64,000 nt of DNA, taken from NCBI RefSeq assembly GCF_021290985.1, contig NZ_JAJOYU010000018.1, positions 36,401-100,400 of the forward strand, given 5' to 3'. Positions 34,592-48,830 of this stretch are shown one piece after another. Source of the stretch: Rheinheimera soli. Its GTDB lineage: Bacteria; Pseudomonadota; Gammaproteobacteria; Enterobacterales; Alteromonadaceae. A program made the position numbers and the translations under genes. Numbering within the stretch: position 1 is the stretch's first letter; every line of letters starts with the position of its first letter. The notes under the pieces were generated by a model that was given only the letters and a program-made list of their open reading frames with translations, had not been told where the DNA came from and ran no database searches.

Positions 34592-36648
34592 TGTCTGCGC
34601 AAGATTTTTTCGTAGAAATTGGTACCGAAGAGTTACCACCAAAAGCTTTAAAAACCTTAGCTACTGCCTTTAGCGACAATATTGTTGAAGAGCTGGCAAA
34701 ACAGAATTTAAGCCATGGCGACGTCAACTGGTACGCAGCGCCACGCCGTTTAGCGGTTCGTGTGAATCAACTGGCGTTACAACAGCAAGACAAAGTGGTA
34801 GAAAAACGTGGCCCGGCTTTAGCTGCCGCTTTTGATGCCGATGGTCAGCCAACCAAAGCTGCTGCAGCCTGGGCTGCATCAAACGGTATTACGGCTGAGC
34901 AGGCCGAGCGTTTAGAAACAGACAAAGGCGCCTGGTTAATTCATAAAGCGCTGATTAAAGGCGAAAGCACAACGGCTTTATTACCAGCTGTGATCACCAC
35001 AGCTTTAGCTAAGTTGCCTATTGCCAAGCCAATGCGCTGGGGCAATTCAACGGCCGAATTTATCCGCCCTGTGCACACTGTCACCTTGTTATTAGGTGAC
35101 GACGTAGTACCAGCTACTATTTTGGGCAAAGAGTCGGGCCGTGTTAGTTATGGTCACCGTTTCCATGCGCCAGCTTTGGTAGAAATCAAAAATGCCGATG
35201 CTTACTTAAGCACGCTGGAACAGTCTTACGTCATTGCCGATTTTGCCAAACGTAAGGCCATTATTGCTGAAAACGTGGCAGCTCAGGCCAAAGCCTTAAA
35301 CGGCGTGGCGCTGATGGATGATGCTTTGCTGGAAGAAGTTGCTTCTTTAGTTGAATGGCCAGTTGTGCTGGTAGGTTCTTTTGAAGAACGTTTCCTGCAG
35401 GTTCCAGCTGAGCCGTTAATTTCCACCATGAAAGACAACCAGAAGTATTTTCCGCTGGTTGATAACAATGGCAAGTTACTGAATAAATTCATCTTTGTGG
35501 CCAACATTGCCAGCAAAGACCCAAGCCAGATTATCTCTGGTAACGAAAAAGTAGTGCGCCCACGTTTATCTGACGCTCAATTCTTTTTTGTCACAGATGC
35601 CAAAACCAAACTGGTGGATCGTCTGTCAGCTTTAAGCACAGTATTGTTCCAGCAAAAGCTGGGTACTTTATTAGAGAAATCAGAGCGTATCGCCAAAGTA
35701 GCTGCTTTTATTGCCGGAAAAATTGGCGCTGATGTACAACACGCCGAACGTGCTGGTTTGTTATCTAAAACCGACTTAATGACCAATATGGTGGGCGAGT
35801 TCCCTGAAGTGCAGGGTGTGATGGGTATGCATTATGCGCGTCTTGACGGTGAGCCAGAAGCTGTGGCTGTAGCGCTAAACGAGCAATACAAACCACGTTT
35901 TGCCGGTGACAGCCTGCCAAGCCAGCTCGAAGCTTGTGCTGTGGCCATCGCCGATAAAATGGATTCGCTGGTCGGTATTTTTGGTATAGGTCAGGCGCCA
36001 AAAGGCGATAAAGACCCGTTCGCCTTACGCCGTGCTGCTATTGGCGCGCTGCGTATTATGGTGGAAAAACAGTTACCACTGGATCTGATAGAACTGATTG
36101 AATTCAGCAAAACCACCTTTGGTGACAAGCTGACTCAGCAAAGTGTATCCGACGAAGTGCTGGACTTTATGCTTGGCCGTTTCCGCGCCTGGTACGAAGG
36201 CGAAGGTTTTGGAGTTGACGTGATCCAGGCTGTATTAGCCCGCCGTCCAACCAATCCGGCCGACTTTGACCGCCGTGTTAAAGCCGTCGCTGAATTCCGC
36301 AAACTGGATGCCGCTTTAGCTTTAGCTGCTGCCAATAAGCGGGTAGCGAACATTCTGGCCAAAGTGACAGAAGCTATTCCTGCCAGCATCAACAGCACTC
36401 TGCTGAGCGAAGAAGCCGAACAAGCTCTGTATAAGGCCATAGTGGCAGAACAGGCCTATCAGGCGAATGTGAGCAGCTATGCTGAAGGTTTAAGCCATCT
36501 GGCCGCCATGCGCGATGTAGTAGACCAGTTCTTCGACAAAGTCATGGTCAACGCCGACGATGCAGCAGTACGTTTAAACCGTCAGGCTTTGTTACAGCAA
36601 TTACGTGAATTATTCCTGCGTGTAGCGGATATTTCTGTACTGCAGTAA
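34591..36648 (+). CDS. glyS: Glycyl-tRNA synthetase beta subunit
   Basis: A 685-residue subunit. It begins with [15 protein letters not shown], the family signature, and has KSDLM-like and FVANI segments plus a C-terminal anticodon-binding domain (about 560-685). The beta subunit recognises tRNA-Gly. Length and order are those of the gammaproteobacterial glyQS operon. A terminator follows directly. Confidence 0.97.
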   Translation: MSAQDFFVEIGTEELPPKALKTLATAFSDNIVEELAKQNLSHGDVNWYAAPRRLAVRVNQLALQQQDKVVEKRGPALAAAFDADGQPTKAAAAWAASNGITAEQAERLETDKGAWLIHKALIKGESTTALLPAVITTALAKLPIAKPMRWGNSTAEFIRPVHTVTLLLGDDVVPATILGKESGRVSYGHRFHAPALVEIKNADAYLSTLEQSYVIADFAKRKAIIAENVAAQAKALNGVALMDDALLEEVASLVEWPVVLVGSFEERFLQVPAEPLISTMKDNQKYFPLVDNNGKLLNKFIFVANIASKDPSQIISGNEKVVRPRLSDAQFFFVTDAKTKLVDRLSALSTVLFQQKLGTLLEKSERIAKVAAFIAGKIGADVQHAERAGLLSKTDLMTNMVGEFPEVQGVMGMHYARLDGEPEAVAVALNEQYKPRFAGDSLPSQLEACAVAIADKMDSLVGIFGIGQAPKGDKDPFALRRAAIGALRIMVEKQLPLDLIELIEFSKTTFGDKLTQQSVSDEVLDFMLGRFRAWYEGEGFGVDVIQAVLARRPTNPADFDRRVKAVAEFRKLDAALALAAANKRVANILAKVTEAIPASINSTLLSEEAEQALYKAIVAEQAYQANVSSYAEGLSHLAAMRDVVDQFFDKVMVNADDAAVRLNRQALLQQLRELFLRVADISVLQ

Positions 36649-36672
36649 TTTGTAACTGATTGATAATAATTA

Positions 36673-36696
36673 AAAAAGGAGCTTCGGCTCCTTTTT
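36673..36696 (+). terminator. Intrinsic terminator after glyS
   Basis: A 10-bp AAAAAGGAGC/GCTCCTTTTT stem with a TTCG tetraloop and T-run. Confidence 0.9.
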
Positions 36697-36736
36697 GCTT
36701 TCTGCTGCACAAATACTTTCCGCAGCTAGATAGCAG

Positions 36737-36765
36737 AAAAGTGTAACCCTTGGTGCTATACTTTT
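36737..36765 (+). promoter_or_regulatory. Putative autoregulatory operator and -10 of the toxin-antitoxin pair
   Basis: Inverted arms AAAAGTGTA (36737-36745) and TATACTTTT (36757-36765) match in 8 of 9 positions. The right arm contains the TATACT -10 (36757-36762). This arrangement fits repression by the downstream antitoxin. Operator function is inferred. Confidence 0.45.
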
Positions 36766-36787
36766 ACCCATATGCGAGGGATTGCTT

Positions 36788-37162
36788 ATGCGGCTATTAA
36801 CCAACAGAACCTTTCGACGCTGGGCTGAAAAAGAAGGTCTGACAAATGTAGATCTTTGCCACGCTTTGGCAGAAATAGAAGCTGGTTTGATCGATGCCGA
36901 TTTAGGTGGTGGCGTAATTAAAAAACGTATCGCTTTGGCTGGTAGAGGTAAAAGTGCCGGGGCCCGAACTCTGCTTGTGTATCGTGCAGCAGAACGAGCT
37001 GTTTTTGTGTATGGGTTTTCAAAAAGTGATAAAGCCAATATTACATCTATCGAGCTTAAAGCCTTAAAGAATCTAGCTTCAGAGCTGCTTAGTTATAACG
37101 AAGGCATAGTCGACCAACTGGTGCGATCCGGTGTGTTTACAGAGGTAAAAATTGATGGGTAA
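36788..37162 (+). CDS. RelE/ParE-type toxin (HigB-like)
   Basis: A 124-residue RelE-superfamily protein (COG4737/PF06296-like). The ATG at 36788 has GAGGG 7 nt upstream. The central part (GVIKKRIALAGRGKSAGARTLLVY) and AVFVYGFSKSDKANI resemble RelE toxins that cut mRNA at the ribosome. The toxin gene precedes the antitoxin gene, as in HigBA. It overlaps the antitoxin by 8 nt. The exact catalytic residues were not assigned. Confidence 0.78.
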   Translation: MRLLTNRTFRRWAEKEGLTNVDLCHALAEIEAGLIDADLGGGVIKKRIALAGRGKSAGARTLLVYRAAERAVFVYGFSKSDKANITSIELKALKNLASELLSYNEGIVDQLVRSGVFTEVKIDG

Positions 37163-37460
37163 CTCTATTCTGGAGATGGTGCAGGAAACGGCAAGCGATT
37201 TACATACAGCCGGAGTATTAAAAGACCAAACATTAAGGGACTTTGATCTGTTGTGTTTGCCCGCCGTGGAGGAGTTTGATGCGGAGCAAATCAAACAAAT
37301 CCGCTTAGATAACAAAGCCAGTCAGGGTGTGTTTGCCGCTTATCTGAATACCAGCAAATCTACAGTACAAAAATGGGAGCAGGGCCAGAAAAAGCCGAAT
37401 GGCCCTTCACTAAAACTGCTGAATCTGGTCGCTAAAAAGGGTCTGGAAGTGTTGGCTTAG
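37155..37460 (+). CDS. Helix-turn-helix antitoxin (HigA-like)
   Basis: A 101-residue regulator. An N-terminal region (1-55) likely binds the toxin. The C-terminal helix-turn-helix (about 58-95) has QIKQIRLDNKASQGVFAAYL and then TSKSTVQKWEQGQKKP, typical of Xre-type repressors of COG2944. It probably neutralises the toxin at 36788-37162 and represses the pair. The start is ATG 37155, within the end of the toxin gene. Confidence 0.78.
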   Translation: MGNSILEMVQETASDLHTAGVLKDQTLRDFDLLCLPAVEEFDAEQIKQIRLDNKASQGVFAAYLNTSKSTVQKWEQGQKKPNGPSLKLLNLVAKKGLEVLA

Positions 37461-37475
37461 TGTGGGATTAGCAAC

Positions 37476-38216
37476 TCACTGATTTAACCACTTTCTAAAC
37501 AACGCCGTTCTGGTTTTGCTGCTGATCGCCGGTTCTTTATCGCAGCTTAGCACTACGGCTACGGATTCTTTGTTATAAGGCTCTACCTGCAAGATGCTGC
37601 TGATATGCAGGATATCACTGCGGTTCAGCCGGAAGAATTCGCTGGGGTCGAGCTGGGTTTCTATATCGCCTAAATTGGCTTCCGTCAGTATATGCACGCT
37701 GTTGTTTTTATCTGTGGCCAATAGTATGCCGTTGGCGGCACGAATAAGCAAAATATCGGCGACTGGTAAAATAGATAAGCTTTGGCCTTTGCGTAATAAA
37801 AAGCGTTTTTTATAAGCCGGAGCTGCGGCTATAACGGGCTGCTGCAGCTTATGTTTAAGCTGGGCAAAGTTCAGCATGGCTTCGGCAAATCTGGGGTAGG
37901 AGAAGGGTTTCAGTAAATAATCCACCGCCTGGTATTGAAACACCTGCATCCAGTATTGATCGTAAGCTGTGGTAAAAAGCACAGGACAAGGCAAATCCAG
38001 CTGCTCTAACGCAGTAAATACCTGGCCATCTGTCAGCTCTACATCGGAGAAGATTAAATCCAGTTGCACAGCTTTAGGACCTGCACTGAAAAACTCCAGT
38101 ACCTGAGCTACAGAACTTAGTTGAGCAACTATCTCTACATCGGGCTGATATCGTTTCAGATAACCTGCCAGCTTTTCTGCTGCTAAAAGCTCGTCTTCAA
38201 TAATCAGTACTTTCAT
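37476..38216 (-). CDS. LytTR-family response regulator
   Basis: A 246-residue LytR/AgrA-type regulator. The receiver domain (1-118) has the acidic pair in IEDE and the phospho-acceptor Asp in DLIFSDVELTDGQ, then TTAYDQYWMQVFQ and DYLLKPF. The LytTR DNA-binding domain (about 145-246) has FLLRKGQSLSILPVADILLI and ends RTALFRKWLNQ. It pairs with the histidine kinase encoded immediately upstream. The target operon is unknown; autoregulation is possible. Confidence 0.9.
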   Translation of the reverse strand: MKVLIIEDELLAAEKLAGYLKRYQPDVEIVAQLSSVAQVLEFFSAGPKAVQLDLIFSDVELTDGQVFTALEQLDLPCPVLFTTAYDQYWMQVFQYQAVDYLLKPFSYPRFAEAMLNFAQLKHKLQQPVIAAAPAYKKRFLLRKGQSLSILPVADILLIRAANGILLATDKNNSVHILTEANLGDIETQLDPSEFFRLNRSDILHISSILQVEPYNKESVAVVLSCDKEPAISSKTRTALFRKWLNQ

Positions 38217-38242
38217 GGCTAATCCTTGCTTATGCTGCTTGT

Positions 38243-39250
38243 TTACACACTATGCTGCAGCGGCACTTTCACTATAAATTCGTCGTTTTGTATCACTGCT
38301 ATCGGCTTACCAAGCAAGGCCAGACAACGTTCAGATAAATTTGTTAAGCCAGTGCCTGTGCCGGGCTGAGCAAAAGCTTTGGGTCTTAGTAAATGGCGAA
38401 CTATCAATTGGTTGTGCTGCAGTTCCAGTTGAATCCACAAAGGCTGGTCGGCTGAAGCGCTGTTATGTTTTACAGCGTTTTCCAACAGCAGCTGCAGGCA
38501 GCAAGGCACTAGCTGATAGTTTGTTTGCTGTTGCGGCTCAATATTTATTTGCAACTGAAAACTGGACGGAAAACGCTGTGCCAACAGTGCCATATACTGC
38601 TGTGCAAAAGTCAGCTCTTCCGCTAGTGACACCAGCGTTTTATTGCCTTGTTGCAACTGGTAACGGTAAATATCGGCAAAATGGTCGAGAAACTGTTCGG
38701 CCTGGTCCGGGTTTTTATGAATAAGTACAGAGAGCACATTTAAGTTATTAAATAAAAAGTGCGGGTCCAGCTGTTGTTGTAGCAATCGCAGTTTGAGCTG
38801 CTGGTTATGCTGCTGCGCCTGCATAAGCTCCAGTTGCTGTTGTTGCTGGCGTTTTAATGCCTGCCATAGCAGGTCTGCACCCGCTATTAAGCTATGCACC
38901 AGCAGATACATCAGGCTGACCCGCAGATACTGCTGCAGTACCAATGGCTGGCTAGTTACTGTGTCTATTAGCAGCTGTAGTCCTGTCATCAAGCTAACAA
39001 AAATCAGCAAACTTAAGCCAAAGCTTTGGCTATAACGCTGCAGCAATGAAGCCGCAGCGCGTTTCGCCCAAAGTACAGCATCTAACTTGCGGCTTAACCA
39101 AAGCGATAATACAGCCTGCAAGGTTAGCCAGATCGGGGCATCGGCATGAAATTGTAGCTGTTGTCCTGGCGCTGTTTGCAGCAGTGCCAGATACAACATC
39201 AAACCATAGGAAAACGCCAATAACAGTAAACAGGTTTTTAGCTGTTTCAT
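38243..39250 (-). CDS. LytS/YehU-type sensor histidine kinase
   Basis: A 335-residue kinase of the His_kinase (PF06580) type. It has four hydrophobic segments (about 5-25, 40-52, 75-95, 110-128), then a glutamine-rich coiled coil (LKRQQQQQLELMQAQQHNQQ). The phospho-acceptor is the His in LDPHFLFNNLNVLS. The ATPase part has LLLENAVKHN and GTGTGLTNLSERC. The start overlaps the stop of the upstream unknown gene (TAATG). The signal is unknown. It is in the same operon as the regulator. Confidence 0.88.
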   Translation of the reverse strand: MKQLKTCLLLLAFSYGLMLYLALLQTAPGQQLQFHADAPIWLTLQAVLSLWLSRKLDAVLWAKRAAASLLQRYSQSFGLSLLIFVSLMTGLQLLIDTVTSQPLVLQQYLRVSLMYLLVHSLIAGADLLWQALKRQQQQQLELMQAQQHNQQLKLRLLQQQLDPHFLFNNLNVLSVLIHKNPDQAEQFLDHFADIYRYQLQQGNKTLVSLAEELTFAQQYMALLAQRFPSSFQLQINIEPQQQTNYQLVPCCLQLLLENAVKHNSASADQPLWIQLELQHNQLIVRHLLRPKAFAQPGTGTGLTNLSERCLALLGKPIAVIQNDEFIVKVPLQHSV

Positions 39251-39978
39251 TAGTTCACCTGCACTGCTTCTGGTAAACGCATCAGTTCGCTGCCATCTGC
39301 GGCATAAAACACCAATTGAGGTTGTCCATCTGTGCCCACCGCCATTTCAATTCGTTTATTTCCTTGTGGATCATTAAGTTGCAGCATTGCCTTTTTGTTT
39401 AATGTGCCATAAAAAGCCCGTCTGTTACCATGAATATCTGGGTGGAGTTGCTCCAGTTCTTTGATCTTGGCTGCAGCCTCAGCATCGCCTTTTTCAGCGG
39501 CAAACATCAGTTGCATATAATCATCAATAGGGTATTGCGGCCTGTCTATTATGTTCAGGCCTGAGATCAGCATACCGTCCTGCTCTATATGCTGCAGCGC
39601 CAGGCTTTGGTCCTGATTGTAACGGTCAAAAGATAAATGCAGGCCATGCTCCACTTTGCCGTCTTTTTCAAAACCACGGAACACAAAACCACCGTTTTCT
39701 GTGCCTTCGTCATTGTAAAAAATCATGCCTGGGCGTGGGCCCGGATCAAAAAACTCTTTGCCATCTTTTATGGCTTTAGGCGCATGGCCTGTATTGGCTA
39801 TCACCAAACGTGGATGACCGCTGGGTTCCATCACATTAATACGCTGCACATTCAGTTCACGCACTGTGCTGCTGTCGCTTGGCAGCAGCTGGGTTTTAAT
39901 GGTTAAAGCCGCCAGCGTTGTGATTAACAGCAGGTTTAAGTTGGTTTGGTTAAAGATTTTATTAGTCTGTTGCATCAT
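39250..39978 (-). CDS. Membrane-anchored protein of unknown function
   Basis: A 242-residue protein. It has a single N-terminal hydrophobic segment (about 12-32, TNLNLLLITTLAALTIKTQLL), so it is a type II anchored or exported protein. The soluble part has three similar turns: a hydrophobic strand followed by D-x-x-G-x-x-R: MEPSGHPRLVIANTGH, LNDPQGNKRIEMAVGTDGQP and YAADGSELMRLPEA. These look like degenerate beta-repeat units. I do not recognise a family. It leads the LytS/LytR operon and overlaps the kinase start by one base, so it may sense or be regulated with the kinase. Confidence 0.55.
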   Translation of the reverse strand: MMQQTNKIFNQTNLNLLLITTLAALTIKTQLLPSDSSTVRELNVQRINVMEPSGHPRLVIANTGHAPKAIKDGKEFFDPGPRPGMIFYNDEGTENGGFVFRGFEKDGKVEHGLHLSFDRYNQDQSLALQHIEQDGMLISGLNIIDRPQYPIDDYMQLMFAAEKGDAEAAAKIKELEQLHPDIHGNRRAFYGTLNKKAMLQLNDPQGNKRIEMAVGTDGQPQLVFYAADGSELMRLPEAVQVN

Positions 39979-40130
39979 GTTTTACCTTTATTGTTAGTAG
40001 TCAGGAGTCTTGATGCAGGCAGTGTGGCGGAATGGCGTTGGCCCTTACAGAGCGAATCCATAAGGGGCAGAAAGTAGTCAATAAAGGGCGGAAAAAACTA
40101 GTTAAAAGAGTGTGGAGGGGGATTGAATGC

Positions 40131-40385
40131 TTAGCCGGACTTTTTTACTAAGTAACGAAAAGGTTTAGCACTGGTATCGCTGGCGACCAGTTCATGTTCC
40201 ATAAAACGGCAAAAGGCTGGTATATCGCGGGTAGTGGCAGGGTCGTCAGCAGTGATCAACAGCGTCTGGCCCGCCGTCATTTTACGAATAGCCAAACGGG
40301 TTAACATCACTGGCTCAGGGCAACGTAAACCTAAAGTATCCAGTTGCTGATCTGCTGATGCAAATAACTGTTCCGGATTTGACAT
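40131..40385 (-). CDS. tusA: TusA-family sulfurtransferase
   Basis: An 84-residue SirA/TusA protein. It contains [20 protein letters not shown], with the catalytic Cys in the CPEP motif, and a C-terminal basic end (RYLVKKSG). It relays sulphur from IscS to TusBCD for 2-thiouridine modification of tRNA. The gene stands alone between two accessory modules. Confidence 0.9.
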   Translation of the reverse strand: MSNPEQLFASADQQLDTLGLRCPEPVMLTRLAIRKMTAGQTLLITADDPATTRDIPAFCRFMEHELVASDTSAKPFRYLVKKSG

Positions 40386-40568
40386 AGCTGTTGCTCCACA
40401 ACGTACATACTAAAAGGGCGCTTATGCTAACTTAGCTTATTGGTGCTGAAAAGCCGGAATTGAGCGAAAACCTCTACTTCAGGCTAAGATTGGGCAAAAG
40501 GACGTAAATTACTATAGGTACAGGCAATCATTTATACATAGTTCGAGTGATGCGACAGGAGCCAGCGA

Positions 40569-40982
40569 GTGTATCATTTACTATCTACAACAACGCCTTT
40601 GGATAATGCGACCAACAGGTTACGGTATGGCTGGTTAAGATATCAGCAAGATACCAACGACATTCAGATACGAGATGGTTTAATGCTAAGGCTGAAATTT
40701 ACTTATGAAATCAGCCATAAAATGCTGAAACGTTACCTGGAAATGGCGTCGGCTACCCCTGAACTAGTTGATCAGATGCCTTTTCAGGATTTGATCCGCA
40801 CCGGTAATGAGCAGGGTTTATTACTCGGAAGCTGGCCGGACTGGCGTTTGTATCGTGAAATGCGTGGCAAAACCAGTCATAGCTACGATGAAGCTGTGGC
40901 TTTAGAAGTGGTGGCAGGTATTCCAAAGTTTTTAGCTGAAGCCAGCTATTTATCTGAGCAGTTACAAAAGAGAATGGCATGA
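40569..40982 (+). CDS. HepT-like HEPN ribonuclease toxin (HI0074 family)
   Basis: A 137-residue helical protein. The start is GTG with AGGAG 7 nt upstream. The motif RGKTSHSY near residue 100 matches the R-x4-H-x-Y of HepT-type HEPN RNases. It is related to the nucleotidyltransferase substrate-binding protein HI0074. It overlaps the MNT gene by 4 nt (ATGA), which indicates coupling. In HepT/MntA systems the nucleotidyltransferase AMPylates the toxin Tyr, here in SHSY. Confidence 0.85.
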   Translation: MYHLLSTTTPLDNATNRLRYGWLRYQQDTNDIQIRDGLMLRLKFTYEISHKMLKRYLEMASATPELVDQMPFQDLIRTGNEQGLLLGSWPDWRLYREMRGKTSHSYDEAVALEVVAGIPKFLAEASYLSEQLQKRMA

Positions 40983-41296
40983 GCATCAATCAGTTAGATA
41001 TTAGTTCTGAACATTTGGCCATAGTGCAGCAGATTTTGCGACAACTGCTGCCTTCCTGTGAAGTCTGGGCTTTTGGTTCACGCGTGAAAGGGGCCGCTAA
41101 GCCTTTTTCTGATTTGGATTTGGTGGTTATGTCACAGCAGCCTTTGTCTTTAGCCTTAATGGCCAGTTTACACGAAGCTTTCTCACAATCTGATTTACCG
41201 TGGAAAGTAGATATTGTGGATTGGTCGACAACAAGCCCGGATTTCAAGGCTGTGATTGATCAGCAGAAAGTAAAAGTTCAGGCGGTGGTGTTTTAA
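40979..41296 (+). CDS. MntA-like minimal nucleotidyltransferase (HI0073 family)
   Basis: A 105-residue MNT-fold protein. The signature GSRVKGAAKPFSDLDLVV has G-S and the D-x-D metal pair (DLDLV). WKVDIVDW supplies a third acidic position. It is probably the antitoxin that AMPylates the HepT partner encoded just upstream. The overlap with the toxin gene is 4 nt. Confidence 0.87.
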   Translation: MSINQLDISSEHLAIVQQILRQLLPSCEVWAFGSRVKGAAKPFSDLDLVVMSQQPLSLALMASLHEAFSQSDLPWKVDIVDWSTTSPDFKAVIDQQKVKVQAVVF

Positions 41297-41324
41297 AGCC
41301 TCTGTTGCATTTCAAAGTACAAAT

Positions 41325-41353
41325 AAAAAGGGCTGGCCAAAGCCAACCCTCTT
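41325..41353 (-). terminator. Terminator between mntA and fadA (mainly fadBA)
   Basis: GGG-C-TGGC / GCCA-A-CCC stem (41330-41349, one mismatch) with a CAAA loop and an A-rich flank (U-run for the leftward fadA transcript). Confidence 0.6.
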
Positions 41354-41374
41354 ATTCAAAAGCGCAGCTGATAT

Positions 41375-42556
<1,182 letters not shown>

Positions 42557-44710
42557 TTAAACCGGGTAGAACACGGCACCAGAAGCTGCCATGGCGCGGG
42601 TTTTGTCTGTTACCTGATAGATTTCACCTAAGTGGGCGTATTTGTCAGCTAAAGCAACAAAGTTCGCCAGACCAATGGTGTCGGCATAACGCAACGGGCC
42701 ACCACGGAACGGAGGGAAACCTAAACCATAAATTAAGCCCATATCAGCTTCTGCAGCGCTGGCAACAATGCCTTCTTCCAGACAGCGGATCACTTCGTTA
42801 ATCATTGGCACCATACAACGGGCAATAATATCGTCCGCACTGAATTCCACACCTGTGCTACCTGCTTTAGCCAATAATTCGTAGGAAACTGCATCAGAGT
42901 CTTTTTTCGGTTTGCCTTTGGCATCTTTGCTGTAGGCATAGAAACCTACGCCGTTTTTCTGGCCATAACGCTGCGCCTGATACATCAGGGCTACAGGGTC
43001 ATTTTCTACTTTACCCATACGAGTTGGGAAACCAGCGGCCATCACGTCTGTGCAGTGGAAAGCAGTATCTAAACCCACCACATCCAGCAAGTAAGCAGGG
43101 CCCATAGGCCAGCCGAAAGTTTTTTCCATTACTTTGTCTACTTTGGCAAAGTCAGCACCGTCTAAAACCAGTTTGCTGAAACCTGCAAAGTATGGGAACA
43201 AGACGCGGTTGACGTAAAAGCCCGGGCAGTCGTTCACCACAATAGGGGACTTACCCATTCTGGCAGCGTAAGCCACTACAGCAGCTACAGTTTCTTCGCT
43301 GGTATCTTTACCACGAATCACTTCAACCAGCGGCATTTGATGCACAGGGTTAAAGAAGTGCATACCACAGAAGCGGCTTGGGTCTTTTAAATTGGCCGCT
43401 AAAGAATCAATAGAGATAGTCGAAGTATTGGAAGTAATAATGGCGTCGGCCGCTACTAATTCTTCCACTTCTTTTAATACTGCGCCTTTGATTTTTGGGT
43501 TTTCAACGACTGCTTCAACCACTATGTCGACAGTTTTCACTGCTTCCATACTCAGCGTAGGCTGAATGCTGGCAATGACTTTTGCCATACCCACTGCATC
43601 CAGACGTTTGCGTTCAACCTGTTTGTTCAACAGCTTAGTCGCTTCGCCCATACCCAGCTCTAAAGCTTTGTCGGCTATGTCTTTCATTACCACTGGCACG
43701 CCTTTCAGTGCAGACTGGTAAGCGATACCGCCACCCATAATGCCTGCGCCTAATACGGCTGCTTTTTTAATCTCTTTAGTCGCTACTTTGGCAGCTTTTT
43801 TCGCTTTGCCTTTAATCAACTGGTCATTGAGGAATAAACCAATCTGGGCAGCAGCAGCTGTAGTTTTTGCCAGTTTGGCAAAAGAGGCGTTTTCTAAAGC
43901 AACAGCACCAGCTCGGTCTAAACGGGCTGCGGCTTCGATAGTTTCTACTGCGACCATAGGAGCAGGGTAATGTTTACCTGCGTTGGCAAACACCATACCT
44001 TTGGCTGTGTTGAAGCTCATCATGGCTTCAATTTTATTCAGCTTTAATGGCTGTAATTTGGCGGCGCGTTTTTTCTGCCAGTTCAGTTTGCCAGCTATGG
44101 CATCCTTGATCATCGACAGCGCAGCGTCTTTTAATTTCTCTGGTGCAACAACAGCGTCAATTGCGCCTTCTTTTAATGCAGCATCAGCGGCACGTTCTTT
44201 ACCAGTGGTGATCCATTCCATACCACCGTCAGCACCAATAATGCGAGGTAAACGTACTGAACCACCAAAACCTGGCATTAAGCCCAGTTTTACTTCAGGT
44301 AAACCTACTTTGGCTGTGGTATCTGCTACACGGTAGTCTGCTGTTAAGGTCCACTCGAAACCGCCACCTAAGGCAAAACCACGAATAGCGGCAATGGTTG
44401 GAACCGGTAAGTCTTCTGCCAGGTCAAATACATCAGAGGCAGATTTGATCCAGGGGATAAGTTCAGCTTCTGGCTGCTGGAATGTACCTAAAAACTCAGT
44501 AATATCAGCGCCTACGATGAATGCGTCTTTTCCTGAGGTGTAAATCACGCCTTTGAGGTTTTTATCTGCATGCAGCAGATTCAAAGCGGCGCGACAATCT
44601 GCTAAGGTTTGTTGGTCAAATTTATTAACTGAACCTGCAGCATTAAAGGTAAACTCGGCAATACCATCCGCCAGATAGGCGACGGTGATGCTGTTACTCT
44701 GGTAGATCAT
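42557..44710 (-). CDS. fadB: Fatty-acid oxidation complex alpha subunit
   Basis: A 717-residue multifunctional enzyme. The start at 44710 (MIYQSNSI) has GGAG upstream; an in-frame ATG at 44758 is less likely. The enoyl-CoA hydratase/isomerase domain (about 15-190) has [15 protein letters not shown]. The 3-hydroxyacyl-CoA dehydrogenase domain has the NAD fold [19 protein letters not shown] (about 319-337) and [12 protein letters not shown]. It hydrates and oxidises acyl-CoA in beta-oxidation and works in a complex with FadA. Confidence 0.97.
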   Translation of the reverse strand: MIYQSNSITVAYLADGIAEFTFNAAGSVNKFDQQTLADCRAALNLLHADKNLKGVIYTSGKDAFIVGADITEFLGTFQQPEAELIPWIKSASDVFDLAEDLPVPTIAAIRGFALGGGFEWTLTADYRVADTTAKVGLPEVKLGLMPGFGGSVRLPRIIGADGGMEWITTGKERAADAALKEGAIDAVVAPEKLKDAALSMIKDAIAGKLNWQKKRAAKLQPLKLNKIEAMMSFNTAKGMVFANAGKHYPAPMVAVETIEAAARLDRAGAVALENASFAKLAKTTAAAAQIGLFLNDQLIKGKAKKAAKVATKEIKKAAVLGAGIMGGGIAYQSALKGVPVVMKDIADKALELGMGEATKLLNKQVERKRLDAVGMAKVIASIQPTLSMEAVKTVDIVVEAVVENPKIKGAVLKEVEELVAADAIITSNTSTISIDSLAANLKDPSRFCGMHFFNPVHQMPLVEVIRGKDTSEETVAAVVAYAARMGKSPIVVNDCPGFYVNRVLFPYFAGFSKLVLDGADFAKVDKVMEKTFGWPMGPAYLLDVVGLDTAFHCTDVMAAGFPTRMGKVENDPVALMYQAQRYGQKNGVGFYAYSKDAKGKPKKDSDAVSYELLAKAGSTGVEFSADDIIARCMVPMINEVIRCLEEGIVASAAEADMGLIYGLGFPPFRGGPLRYADTIGLANFVALADKYAHLGEIYQVTDKTRAMAASGAVFYPV

Positions 44711-44756
44711 GAATGTTCTCCTTCGTCCGATAGGGTGGACTATTGCTTTTATTCGC

Positions 44757-44773
44757 AACTGGTAAGATGAGTC
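44757..44773. promoter_or_regulatory. FadR-like site upstream of fadB
   Basis: AACTGGTAAGATGAGTC has a good left half (AACTGGT) of a FadR operator but a poor right half. It lies about 47 nt before fadB. Confidence 0.3.
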
Positions 44774-44820
44774 TATTGCAGTCTCAGTGTGTCGTGGTTA
44801 AGTAAAAATTTCAACCGTTA

Positions 44821-44838
44821 TTTAAACACTTGTTTGAA
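44821..44838. promoter_or_regulatory. PsrA-like palindrome upstream of fadB
   Basis: TTTAAAC-ACTT-GTTTGAA fits the PsrA type CAAAC-N4-GTTTG with one change. It lies in the fadB-slt divergent gap. Regulation by a fatty-acid-responsive TetR repressor is inferred. Confidence 0.4.
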
Positions 44839-44881
44839 TTTGCGATAGATGTCCCAGTAACTATAGGTGGTAAATATTTGT

Positions 44882-48182
<3,301 letters not shown>

Positions 48183-48191
48183 GGTGTTTTG

Positions 48192-48830
48192 ATGTCCGGC
48201 TGGTGGGTATTGGCTAAAACAGCGTCGTCTGAAACGGAGAGCAAACGCAGCCGGTTTTTATGTACTTTATGGCCAATCCAAAGTCTGACTGAAGGCCAAC
48301 AGGTGATTCGTCAGCAAAAACAGCAACATCCGCAGGCAGCCCACGTCTGCAGTGCTATGCTATTGCCAGTTGGCCCAACAGGTCAGCCTCAAGCATTCAG
48401 TGATGATGGTGAACCTTCTGGCACAGCGGGTAAACCTATGCTGGCCGTATTGCAGGGCTCTGGCATGGTAGGGATTTGTGCCAGCGTAGTGCGCTATTAT
48501 GGCGGCGTTCAGCTGGGCACTGGCGGTTTAGTTCGTGCTTACAGCGATTCGGTGCGACAGGCTTTGTTGTCGGCACAACGAGAATTTATACCCATAAGGC
48601 ATCAGGCAGATTTGTGTTTGTCTTATGCGGCTTTTGAAACTATGCAGCGTTTATGGCAGAACCGCTGGCTGATTGAACAACAAGAGTTTGACCAGCAAGT
48701 GCGCTTAACAGTGCGTATCGCTCAAAGCGATCAACAGGAATTTGAACAGCAGTTTATGCAGACCATACTCAGACTGAAAGAACTTCAGGCCAGCATTAGC
48801 TGGCATCGCAACGCAGAACAGGGCTCCTGA
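48192..48830 (+). CDS. yigZ: YigZ/IMPACT-family protein
   Basis: A 212-residue protein. The start at 48192 (MSGWWVLAKT) has AAGGTG upstream. The N-terminal UPF0029 domain has SDDGEPSGTAGKPML and VVRYYGGVQLGTGGLVRAYS, the family hallmarks. A C-terminal ferredoxin-like domain follows. Function is unclear; eukaryotic IMPACT regulates Gcn2. The stop overlaps the trkH start by one base (TGATG). Confidence 0.92.
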   Translation: MSGWWVLAKTASSETESKRSRFLCTLWPIQSLTEGQQVIRQQKQQHPQAAHVCSAMLLPVGPTGQPQAFSDDGEPSGTAGKPMLAVLQGSGMVGICASVVRYYGGVQLGTGGLVRAYSDSVRQALLSAQREFIPIRHQADLCLSYAAFETMQRLWQNRWLIEQQEFDQQVRLTVRIAQSDQQEFEQQFMQTILRLKELQASISWHRNAEQGS

